Shown here: piece by piece, positions 11,781-20,928 of the stretch
Layout: the number at the start of each line of letters is the position of its first letter
Position numbering within the stretch: the stretch's first letter is position 1
NCBI GenBank assembly: GCA_030685235.1
Contig: MU839081.1
Location: 62,001-126,000 of the forward strand
Length of the DNA stretch: 64,000 nt
Source: Copromyces sp. CBS 386.78
Lineage: Eukaryota > Ascomycota > Sordariomycetes > Sordariales > Sordariaceae
Direction of reading: 5' to 3'
Position numbers and translations under genes: made by a program
Notes under the pieces: model-generated
Database searches by the model: none
Seen by the model: the letters and a program-made list of their open reading frames with translations, nothing else
Told to the model about the DNA's origin: nothing

Positions 11781-13474
11781 CGCGGGTTTGAAGACGTGAT
11801 GGGCCGATACAGCAAGGAGAAGTGAGCATGAGATGAGCATGGCTGGTTCGTTGAGTTGGGGGAAAGAAGTGTGCGCTCGGCGATACCATCTGTATACCTA
11901 CAACAGCTAGAGTTATGGTCGAGATGAAACAAATTTATGAGAAAGCCAGTCAGGACAGGCTCACAGCCTCGAGATAGGATACAGGATAGGTACACTACAT
12001 TGTCCATGTTCCTGCCGATCTTTTGGTTTGAAACTCGCGATTCAAGCTCGATGCCAAGTCAAAAGATGCCGTTATGCCATGGTCTACATGGGGGCAGCCA
12101 TGCGCGGATCCCTGCTCGAACCCTGTAACCGAAGACGGAACAAGCGGGGCCAGAATCCGACGAATCCGATCGTGGGAATCCACGGCGGCGCATAGATTAA
12201 CAACTCCACCCTCACTCTTGCCAAGCGTCGAGCGTTCCTGAATCTAATCCATGCAAATGCTTGGGTCCCCTGGAAAAAAAAAAAACGTCGACTCTCGTCT
12301 CATCTTTGTGGACATTGTGCTATATTGGGCGTCTCGTCTCGAGGTCGTCCCTTTATTTAATTTTGGAATTTTTCTTTTTCTTTTGTTCTTTTTTCTTGTT
12401 TTTTGGCTTTTTTTGGCTTTTTTTTTTTTTTGGCTAGCACCGTCTCTCAGCGTGCCGGCAAGCAGTTGACTGTTGGTGCACGTAGAGTGTATTACACTAC
12501 TGCCACGTCGCATGGGAAAAAGTCGACATTGGCAAACAACTGGATATCAAAGCCGGATGGACCTTCCTCAACCAACGAACCACCCAACTACAGCTAACCA
12601 ACCAACCAACCAGTCAACCAATCAAAAAGCCAAACTACAAGAACTGCCTAACCCCCAAGCAGGCACACGGTGCTCTCTTACTGTGTACGGCAATATCAAC
12701 AGCGAAGGTCTGCACTTCCATTGCCCATTCGTTGGTGTTGCTGACGGGAGCCCTCGTTTGCTCGCCAACCCACACACAGGTAGTGCACCACATGTACACG
12801 ACGTGTAGATGCATCGAATTGTGGAGTGGTCTACAAGTACTACCGGTAGTGTAAGAGGCTGTGTGGACTCCGAGTCCAGGGAGTAGGTAGCACTAGGCCC
12901 GTTTCGATCGACTCCTGAGAATCCCACGCTGCTTGCTCCCACGCAGTGTTGCCCAGACCTTCACCAGGCGCAGTGCTGCCCCAAAATAACCAAACCCATT
13001 TCAGCTCCAGCAAGTCCGAGGTCCCGTCCCGTCAATCTGCCTTTGTCCCTCTCCTACCAAGCACCCAATTTCCCATTCTTTAGTTTTCTTCCTAGTCGTC
13101 CTCTCTTTCCTGATCTCTAGTACACCATCTTTGGCATCGATATTTTTTTATTTTTTTTTCCTGTCGGCATAACCATTCACCAAGCAAGCATCGTCACTTT
13201 CAAAAAGGACATTACCCACCTATACTTTCATTTCGATTCCGACCCGAATAACATCCATCTCCCCTTTAAGCGCCTGCGCGCGTCTGCCTCCCAAGATGAG
13301 TGTGAGTGTTTCAAAACATGTTCTTCCTCTCACACATCCACCGTTTTGCTACACAACCATGACTCCACCGATACCTTGCTCTGGCCCAGACAATCTCGAC
13401 AGTCCTGTCGTCCCTTCTTCTCACCAATCTTTCTACTTCTTTCACTGCCAACATCTCTGAGTGTATCGCTAACA
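11781..13474. other. Intergenic region with homopolymer tracts and the syntaxin promoter
   Basis: Holds an A run at about 12272-12285, a T-rich tract at 12357-12432 and a T run near 13145-13160. A short CCAACCAA-type repeat lies around 12568-12630. No gene is supported. The last 200 bases include ATGAGT followed by a GTGAGT donor at 13296-13302, which may be an alternative first exon of the syntaxin gene. Confidence 0.6.
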
Positions 13475-15117
13475 ATGGACAACAACCAGTACGGGTTAGT
13501 CTTCCTGGCACGCCGAATACGACGACATCAACGTGCCGTGTTTCTTACTGACATCGGTTACTGTCTAGATACGGCGGAAGAGACCCTTCCTTTGACCAAC
13601 AGGATGGTGCCGCTGGTGCTTATTCCCCGCTTGGCGGAAGGGACCAGTCTCCCGCACCCTATGCCGGAGGAAATTATGGTGGTGAGCTCCAGATGAGATA
13701 ACTGTCGAAAAAAAAATCACACAGCCAGATTGACCATTGCATCTCATCAGGAAACACAATGGAGATGAGCTCAATCAACAACGGAGGCTCCTTTGGCGGT
13801 GACCCGACTGCAATCCTGAACGAGTGCCGAGACATCGACAATGGAATCGAGCAGATCGAGGGAAATCTACGGGAGCTGCGAAGACTGCAGGACCGCTGCC
13901 TCGCCGAGGCTGATTCATCCGCGAGCTCATCGAGCCGGCAACTAGATGCACTCAACACCGAGACCATGGCCTTGTACCGCACCATAACCGATCGCGTCCG
14001 CAAAATCAAGTCGAGCCCCGAGGGCCGCCAGCCCCGAAACCAGGCCCAGGTTGGCCGCGTTGACCGTCGATTGCGACAAGCGATTCAGGACTACCAGGGC
14101 GTCGAGTCCTCATTCCGCAAGAGGATGCAGGACCAGATGGCCCGCCAGTACCGCATTGTGCGCCCCGATGCCAGCGAAGACGAGGTCCGGGCCGCTGTGG
14201 AGGACACTACCGGAAACTCGCAGGTCTTCCAGCAAGCCTTGATGCAAAACAACCGCGTAGGCGAGGCGAGAGCTGTGCTCAGTGCTGTCCAGGACCGCCA
14301 CAAGGCTTTGCAGAGGATTGAGCAGCAAATGGTCGAGTTGGCGCAGCTGTTTGAGCAGTTGAACACGTTGATTGTGGAACAGGACGTCAAGATCCAGGCC
14401 ATTGAGCAGACGAGTGAGGAGGTGGTCGACAATCTCGATAAGGGCAATGAGGAGATTGCAGTGGCAGTTCAGACGGCGCGGGCCACTCGCAAGAAGAAGT
14501 GGATGTGCTTGGGTATCTGCGGTAAGTATTTGCCGATGCAGTGGCCTTCCAGTTCGGTGCTCCAAAAAAAACCATGACTAACCTTTCTCCCTTTAGTGGC
14601 CATTATCGTGGTGATCGTTATCATCGTGGTGGTCTATGTCGTCGTTACCCACCCTCCTGGCGGCGGAAGTAAATCGGAGGAGAATACGAAGCGCGGTCTT
14701 CTGGGACGAAGCGTCAACGATGATTTGCAAATGAACAACGCCCGAGCTATCCAAGTTGCCGCTCCCATGGCTGGCCCTATCTCTCGTATCCACGGACAGT
14801 CAAAGAACGTTGTTCCCGATAGTGCCGACCCGGAGTCTCTGGCCAAGAGGCTCTCGCCGGAACTCCTCAACCGCATCACTTCGCCCTACAAAAAAGCATC
14901 ATCTCAACCAGCGACAAAGGCAAAACGATTTGTGATCACGGACGAAATCCTCGAGTTTATGGAACAGAACAACGCGGTGGCTTCACGCGGTCCCCAAAGG
15001 GCCGGAAAGCGCTTCGTCATCACGGACGAAATTCTGGAAAGCATGAGAGGCGGCAAAGTGGCAGACCACAAACAGTTCGTTCCGGGTCATCATAACGAGG
15101 CGAAGGATGACGAATGA
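13475..15117 (+). CDS. Plasma-membrane Qa-SNARE (Sso1/syntaxin type) with long post-anchor tail
   Basis: Four exons, 13475-13494, 13569-13681, 13751-14521 and 14597-15117, give 474 residues and all phases agree. The N-terminus MDNNQYGYGGRD is Tyr/Gly-rich. An Habc three-helix region follows, then a SNARE motif with the zero-layer Gln in IVEQDVKI (about Q255). The basic RKKK precedes one membrane span (about 295-318, nearly all Ile/Val). It should drive exocytic fusion at the plasma membrane. Sso1/syntaxin-1 proteins normally stop a few residues after the anchor. Here 156 more residues continue on the luminal/extracellular side. They hold Lys-Arg pairs at 333-334, 385-386, 411-412 and 439-440, RIHGQS at 365-370, and two KRFVITDEILExM copies. 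The start could instead be ATG at 13296, spliced to a 5-nt exon at 13490-13494 (MSYGYGG). Confidence 0.93.
14785..14802 (+). other. RIHGQS: pheromone-core-like hexapeptide in the syntaxin tail
   Basis: These 18 bases read RIHGQS in the syntaxin frame, flanked by Ser and Lys. The alpha-type pheromone of Neurospora and Sordaria is QWCRIHGQSCW, so the six central residues match while both Trp-Cys flanks are missing. Whether this is shared ancestry or chance cannot be told from the sequence. Confidence 0.6.
14923..14961 (+). repeat. Tail peptide repeat, copy 1 (KRFVITDEILEFM)
   Basis: First of two 13-residue copies in the syntaxin tail. It begins at a Lys-Arg pair, a possible Kex2 cleavage site. 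The second copy differs at one residue only, but several codons differ at synonymous positions. Confidence 0.85.
15007..15045 (+). repeat. Tail peptide repeat, copy 2 (KRFVITDEILESM)
   Basis: Second copy, 28 residues after the first and again starting with Lys-Arg. Different codons for the same residues (TTT/TTC, GTG/GTC, ATC/ATT, CTC/CTG, GAG/GAA) show it is not a recent DNA duplication. Confidence 0.85.
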
Positions 15118-15859
15118 TCGCTCTCACCTACCTCATCTTTTTTGCGTTATGGCGTTTTTGTCGGCGTTTGGCCATCCGCTCGTCTTGCAACCTCGCAACC
15201 TATATTTTGCGCCTTTTCTCCCTTGCATCTCTGGGGATCAACATGGGTTTGAGGAGTTTAACAGAGGGTGGTTTCTTCGTTTCTACTGTCATTTGTTTTG
15301 CGTTATTCTCTATACGCAATTTGGCCGTTGGATATACAACGGGAGGGATCAGTGGGCCAAATGAGTGGTCGCTTGGATCATACGTCTTGCTTTGAGGAGG
15401 ATCACAAGGCAGAATGTTAGTGTAGGCAGGAGTTGCTGGTAAACTCTGCTCGACCATGCCGTATTCTGGTACCTCTTACTCGCCTCGGAACCTCAGTATT
15501 TAAGCATCCGCCAAGGCGTTTATAATGAACAAGATCTTTAGTTCCAACAGTAACAAGCATCGCAGAAAATGCGAGTATCGTCATGCGTCCTGTAGAACTA
15601 CTGTCGAACTTTGTCGCCAGGCCATTCATGTTATCCTACGACAATATTTCTACGATATGCCAAATCGAAAGCAAGCGTAGTGCGCGGTCATAGCCTGCAT
15701 GCCTTGGTATACACCCTTCTGTTCACATATATGTAGGAACCTGTCAAAAGTGACTGCCTGGATTTGTCAAGTGAGCTCCAAAAGAATCAAGCCCGTTAAG
15801 GTCCTAACAGAGGACCATATACCCCAGGCATGCAAACTCACAGCCCCCCCGCCTCTCAA
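15118..15859. other. Intergenic region between convergent genes
   Basis: The 3' flanks of the syntaxin gene and of the opposite-strand polyQ gene. No gene or RNA is recognisable. Confidence 0.6.
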
Positions 15860-16999
15860 TCAATCTTGAACACCCATATCGTCACCTTCTCCCACCTCGG
15901 CAAGAAGTGCATCGCCTTTCCCGCCACCGCGGCCATCACCCTGGTCAAGGTCGAAGTCTGGGTGATCCATAGAGGATATACGCCGTTGCCTCTCTGAACC
16001 TGCCTCGGCAACCCTTTTTAGCACTCCTATTCGCCTCTCAAAGTCTTGCAGTAGAGTCGGGTATTCTTCAGGTGCAGGGGCCGCCGTCGCAGTTTGCTTG
16101 CCCTTGCCCGTCAGAGAAGAGTGCAGATCACCTTCTGGAGTGGACAGCATTTTCCCGCCGCTGCCCAAACACGACGATGACAACGACCCTGACGATGACG
16201 ACGACGACGAAGGCTCAATGGCTACGCCTTCGATCTTGAGCATCAACGGACCACTATGTAGACTAGGCGATGAAGCCGCAAAGACCCCCCCTGCGGAATT
16301 GGCACTGCCACTGTTGGCTTGATCTTCCATCCGCATCACTTGTGCCGAGACGACTGCCCAGTCGGGAGACAGGCTACTTGCCCATGCCACTTGGAGCCCA
16401 CTGCCGGTCGAGGAGGGCGCCACATCAAGAACCACGGCGCGATCTCTCGACTCCTTGCTGTAGAGTTTTTCATCGTTGTCTGGACTTGGTGTGGAATTCT
16501 GTTCGATTCCTCCACGGTGATGGTACGCTAGTGCGGCGGTGAGGATGTCGGGGTCGTCGTCGGCAAACACATAGTGGACGGTTGGATGATGGATGGTCTG
16601 GCGCTGGGAGGAGTGGGTGCTGGAAGAAACAAGGGTAAAGAGGGGAGAGAACGATGGCTGGGACCCGCCACCTTGTTCTTCCCCCTCCCCTGCTTCTCGA
16701 TGATGATGTTGTTTTTGTTGTTTTTGTTGTTGTTGTTGTTGTTGTTGTTGTTGCTGCTGGCCGATCCCCAGTAACGTGTGCTCCTCAATGCTAGGTGGTG
16801 GTTGAGGAGACGGGGTGTGGGATTGTGCTGACGACAGGCGACGACTTTGAGGTTGTAGCTGGTCTGCCTGTAGGTCGTGCTCTCGCCGTAAACTGGAGCG
16901 ACTTGTCCGACTCGCGACAGATGGTCGGGGACTTGAGGAGGTGAAGTAACGGGCGGCGGCGGCGGAGCCCGGTCGGTTGAAGGAATCTGGTTCGGTCAT
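15860..16999 (-). CDS. Low-complexity polyQ protein, function unknown
   Basis: A single uninterrupted frame of 379 residues. The N-terminus is Ser/Arg-rich, followed by a polyGln run (about residues 80-95) with His after it. A more ordered segment then reads TVHYVFADDDPDILTAALAYH, continues with AVVLDVAPSSTGSGLQVAWASSLSPDWAV, and is followed by LMLKIEGVAIEP. A Ser-rich region and a helical piece, PTLLQDFERRIGVLKRVAEAG, come next, with an acidic, Gly-rich C-terminus. The ordered segment looks like a conserved filamentous-fungal domain, but I cannot name it. There are no membrane segments or signal peptide. The long ORF in GC-rich sequence and domain-like order argue that it is real. Confidence 0.72.
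   Translation of the reverse strand: MTEPDSFNRPGSAAAARYFTSSSPRPSVASRTSRSSLRREHDLQADQLQPQSRRLSSAQSHTPSPQPPPSIEEHTLLGIGQQQQQQQQQQQQKQQKQHHHREAGEGEEQGGGSQPSFSPLFTLVSSSTHSSQRQTIHHPTVHYVFADDDPDILTAALAYHHRGGIEQNSTPSPDNDEKLYSKESRDRAVVLDVAPSSTGSGLQVAWASSLSPDWAVVSAQVMRMEDQANSGSANSAGGVFAASSPSLHSGPLMLKIEGVAIEPSSSSSSSGSLSSSCLGSGGKMLSTPEGDLHSSLTGKGKQTATAAPAPEEYPTLLQDFERRIGVLKRVAEAGSERQRRISSMDHPDFDLDQGDGRGGGKGDALLAEVGEGDDMGVQD
16709..16759 (-). repeat. CAA/CAG trinucleotide repeat encoding polyGln
   Basis: Plus strand reads a TTG/TTT/CTG triplet run. On the minus strand this gives the Gln stretch (with some Lys) of the polyQ protein, and its length is likely to vary between strains. Confidence 0.85.
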
Positions 17000-17692
17000 T
17001 TGTATTTTGTACGTATATGGAGGCGGTTATACAGAGAAAAGGACGAAGGAATGGCGGCGGTTCGTTGTCAGTACGACGACGGAACTGATACCGGGAGACG
17101 GTACTGATAAGTGATGTGTAGAGAGTATGTGGTCGAGTGAGGGTTTTTGGCCGGTTTTAGATGGTATCAAGAATGCTCAAGTAGCCGACACAAAGACTAC
17201 ATGAAAGATTCTAATGGTATGCGCATAGGAAGAAAGGCTCCCAAAGATGTTCTATGCTAGGTTCCTACCTATGAAGGTGACGATGGGTTGTGGTGCTGCT
17301 GGCCAGGTGATGTGCCCAACATGGCCCCGTGCATCCGCAGGTACCTTGAGAGCTATCAGTGGCCTACCACCAAGAGCCACTGTAACAGTGGCTGCAGGGA
17401 TGGAAGACGTTAAGGAGCGGAGACTCCCGTACAGGTGGGTCTTGAGGTGGGGGTGCTGTTGTAGGCCTGTAGGTGCACTTCTGTAAAAGCAGTGGTAGGG
17501 ACCTGGACTCCGTCACAAGACGGAAACAAGATGTAAACTTCAGCTACCTTAGCTACCTTGATCACCACGGTAACCACGCTTGCCAAGGTGGTCGTAAATG
17601 GAAGTGGTTTATTTATCTTAGACAGCCCATAACTCTCAGCCTGGAGGGAAGCTGCAACAATTCCCAATGGTGCCGTGACTAGTACCACCATC

Positions 17693-18195
17693 TCAGGTCT
17701 CGGCGAGCATTTGGCCTTGGGTTGTTTCGGCCAGTGATGTTTCGGTGGCATTGGGGCGGCCATTCCATTCGAATTCTACCCAGACATTGTCAGGCACGGC
17801 GTCCAAATCCAGACGCGAAGAGAAATACACCCGACAACTTACTTTGACGACACATGGGGCACTGGCCTTTGGCAGAGTCCTGTTTGATCCACTCGAGGAT
17901 ACAATGCTGTCATGTTGGTCAGCGAGAGCGCCCGGAACGAGAAAGGGCGGGAAAGAAACAACAAACCATGTGGAAGTTGTGACCGCATTTGCCAGACACT
18001 AGGAACACACAAAAGGTCAGCTGGGTATCCTGTTATCATGTTTGGCGTCTTACACAAGCTGCACTCATCGCCCGGATATTTGCAAGTCGGGCATGTGCCA
18101 TCAAAATGGACCTGGCAGATGCCGCAGACATCGTCTTCCGGGAGATCCCATCGCCAAGTCGCGACGGCGTTCCACTTTTTGATCTTGACCTTCAT
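17693..18195 (-). CDS. apc11: Anaphase-promoting complex subunit 11 (RING-H2)
   Basis: Four small exons on the minus strand: 18195-18054, 17998-17967, 17906-17843 and 17775-17693. They give 106 residues, and all three introns (55, 60 and 67 nt) are GT-AG with consistent phases. The spliced protein starts MKVKIKKWNAVATWRW and carries the full RING-H2 ligand series: CGIC, CPTC, CSLLSGKCGHNFHMHC and CPMC, followed by RQKFEW. APC11 is the catalytic RING subunit of APC/C. It brings E2-ubiquitin to substrates such as cyclins and securin in the nucleus. The protein extends about 21 residues past KFEW, more than in yeast or human. It is divergently transcribed from the sulfurtransferase gene. Confidence 0.95.
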
Positions 18196-19252
18196 GTCGA
18201 TTCTTTTCGTTCGAGTGTTCTTTGTTCGATGCCAGCCTGAGACCTAGGTTCGTAGTTGCTTATTCGGTGCGGGATGATGTGCGATCGGGCGCAACAGTCA
18301 CGGATGTTGCCTATGCGCGTAAAAATACATGTTAGAGGGAGTACTCGATATACTGAACGGCCGATTAACACCGAAACAGGAAACGAACCTGCTGATGTCG
18401 GCGGTTATTGACCCGCTGCGAAATCACAGACCAGTAGAACTACCTTACCTAGAGGTAGGGGTAGCTAGCGCCGTACTAATATAAACAGGCAGGAACCAAT
18501 GCTAAGTAGAGGTACCTATCAATGTGGCCCAAGCTCTCTGAGAACATCTCAAAGGTTTGAATGAAATGTGGGAACCTAAGGTAAGCTCTGTACACTACCG
18601 TGACAGCGCCGAGCCTTCCCCAAAAAGCCTGCACTTTGCACCATTTTGATTGCTGGGGCCTCCTCCACCTGCCTCCATCGCATGAACGGCCAAGGTCCCA
18701 TCCCAAAAGTAATGACAAAGAAAGCAGTCTAAACCCCGCATCCACAATCCTCATCCTCGGGCTGCTGACGAATTTCGGCTTGCTGGGGCCTTGTTTTTTT
18801 TTTTCTTCTTCTTTTTTTTTTTTTTTTTTTTTTTTCTTCTTCCTTCCCCTTCCTCTCCTCAAAGACCTTTTTTTCTTTGCTTGCCAACCCGTAGATTTGC
18901 TAGATATTCAAAGTGACTGCGCGAGACTGCTACCTTACGACCAAGCTCGTTAGGTATCTCTGCAATCAATCCCCAGGCCACACGCAGTCCGGACGTCAGG
19001 AACCAGGCAACGCCAAACCTAAGGTACCTACCTACCTCTCTACCTCTGCGTCTACGTCTACGTCCCTTGCATCGGGCCGTCTGTCGCTTGTCTCGCTCGA
19101 CCTTACTCCAACCACCACGGCACCGCCGACATCGACTGCGGTATCACGGAAATCCCTTATCGCCGCACTGCTTCTTCTCCCTAGCCCGGCGCATCCTCGA
19201 CACAACCTACCATTCCCGACAACAGGTAGACAGCACAAGCAGAACAGTCAAA
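18196..19252. other. Divergent promoter region of apc11 and the sulfurtransferase gene
   Basis: Contains a T-rich tract at about 18797-18850 and short CTACCTACC-type repeats around 19020-19060. No gene is supported. Most of it is presumably leader and promoter for the two flanking genes. Confidence 0.6.
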
Positions 19253-20325
19253 ATGGCTCTCATAGGAGTCCTTAGCCCCCTCCGGGCCTCTATGCGCTCG
19301 ATTGCCGCCAGAGCGGGGGCTGTCCGCTCCTTCTCAAGCTATCTCGTCACCCCCAAGGAGCTGCACGAAGCCCTCAAGAAGGCCCCTCCTTCGCCCATAT
19401 CGTCCGAACCCCGTGTCATTCCTCTATGCGCCTCCTGGTTCCTTCCGAACGACCCCCAAAAGCGCACCGGCCTCGACGTCTTTATCGAAAAGAGAATCCC
19501 CAAGGCACGCTTCTTCGACCTCGACAAGGTCATCGATAGGCACAGCCCTTACCCCCACATGCTGCCCAGCTCCAAGGGCTTCGCCGCTGCCATGAGCGAG
19601 CTCGGCATCCGCCGCGAGGACACTGTGGTTATTTACGACAGCCAGGAGCTGGGCATCTTCAGCGCCCCCCGTGTTGGCTGGACCATGAAGGTCTTCGGCC
19701 ACCCCAAGGTCCACATCCTCAACAACTTCAAGCTCTGGATCGAGGAGGGTCTCCCTACCGAGTCCGGAAATGTCTGGACGATCGAGTGCGGCACATACCC
19801 CATCCCCAAGATGGACGAGGACAAGGTTGCGAGCTTCGAGGAGGTCCGTGAAGTTGCCATTGATTCCAATAAAGAGGGCGCCGAGGGCGTACAGATCCTG
19901 GATGCGAGATCACCCGGTCGGTGGAGCGGCAGGGAGCCGGAGCCGAGAGAGGGTCTGTCATCGGGCCACATGCCTGGCTCTATCAACATTCCCTTCAGCG
20001 CTGTCTTGGACCCCAACACCAAGGCTTTCCTTCCAGCCGACAAGTTGAAGGAGATCTTCACCAAGGCGGGCGTTGATCCCTCAAAGCCCATCATCTCCAG
20101 CTGCGGAACCGGCGTCACCGCCTGCGTCCTCGAAACGGCACTCAACGAGGCGCAATTTGGCTCTCCTGAGAAGAGAAAGGTTTATGATGGAAGCTGGACG
20201 TAAGTGCTTTTGACCGACACGCTGCGTCTCCCCCACTGAATCATGCATCCATGGCTAACTCTGTGTGCAGTGAGTGGGCCCAACGGGTCAAGCCCTCCGA
20301 GTCGCTGATCCAAAAGGTCGAATAA
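19253..20325 (+). CDS. Mitochondrial thiosulfate/3-mercaptopyruvate sulfurtransferase (rhodanese)
   Basis: Exons 19253-20199 and 20271-20325 give 333 residues. The intron phase restores DGSWTEWAQR, the conserved C-terminal rhodanese motif. Two tandem rhodanese domains are visible. The first is inactive-type (PLCASWFLPN...DSQELGIFSAPRVGWTMKVFGH). The second has the active-site loop SSCGTGVTA with catalytic Cys at about residue 284. It transfers sulfane sulfur from thiosulfate or mercaptopyruvate to acceptors such as cyanide or thiols. The first 28 residues (MALIGVLSPLRASMRSIAARAGAVRSFS) are Arg/Ser-rich without acids, a typical mitochondrial presequence. The frame is open further upstream, but this Met starts the targeting peptide and has good context (AAAATGG). 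Confidence 0.94.
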
Positions 20326-20928
20326 GTGCAGAGAAAGGAGCATGAACAGCTCTTGCCTTAAGGGACCGGTTGAGCGAACAGCATGGCGTCGGGTCGTCCT
20401 CTTTCTTTACCTTCTATTGTACATGTTGCCCCTTGCCGATCGAGGCTAGCTTGGACTGCCGGTAGACGAGTGTGCTGCGTGGGCGTGTTGCGCCTGTTGG
20501 GTGGAAAATGAATATTTCATTGGTGGTGTTCCAGGCGTTCGGAGGGAAGCCCTCAAGGTTGTGTAAACATGCATTAAGCGGGTTTTCGAGTCAAACAATT
20601 CCATTGCTTTTGGGGGTGCAAAAGAGAGCGCACTTGGATCGGAGTAACTGTATGAACCTTGCGAGCAGCGTCCCAAGCGGCTGACGTCATTCCTGCTGGT
20701 CTGTCTTTGTTTTGACACATCCCCAATCATGTTATGACAAAGCACATCTCCCTTGGGCCCAAGCTACTTACACAGAACACTGCATAGTGGAGCGACCTGC
20801 ACGTCAAGAGGTATCGTTATGCTCCCCTTGAGACGGGTGCATATCCAGATGTCCGGGAACCTTCGTGTACTCTGGACCACTATGAGACGCAGACTACCGT
20901 ACTGTTCGGATGCTTCAGCACTTGCACC
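20326..20928. other. Spacer between sulfurtransferase and DHH genes
   Basis: Sulfurtransferase 3' flank and DHH gene promoter. Nothing else is recognised. Confidence 0.6.

Noticed and set aside
14596..15117. Syntaxin tail as a separate downstream gene
   Set aside because: The frame is continuous from the membrane span through the tail with no intervening stop or promoter-like gap.
19067..19252. Upstream extension of the sulfurtransferase frame
   Set aside because: The Met at 19253 begins a proper mitochondrial presequence with good start context; the upstream stretch is leader-like.
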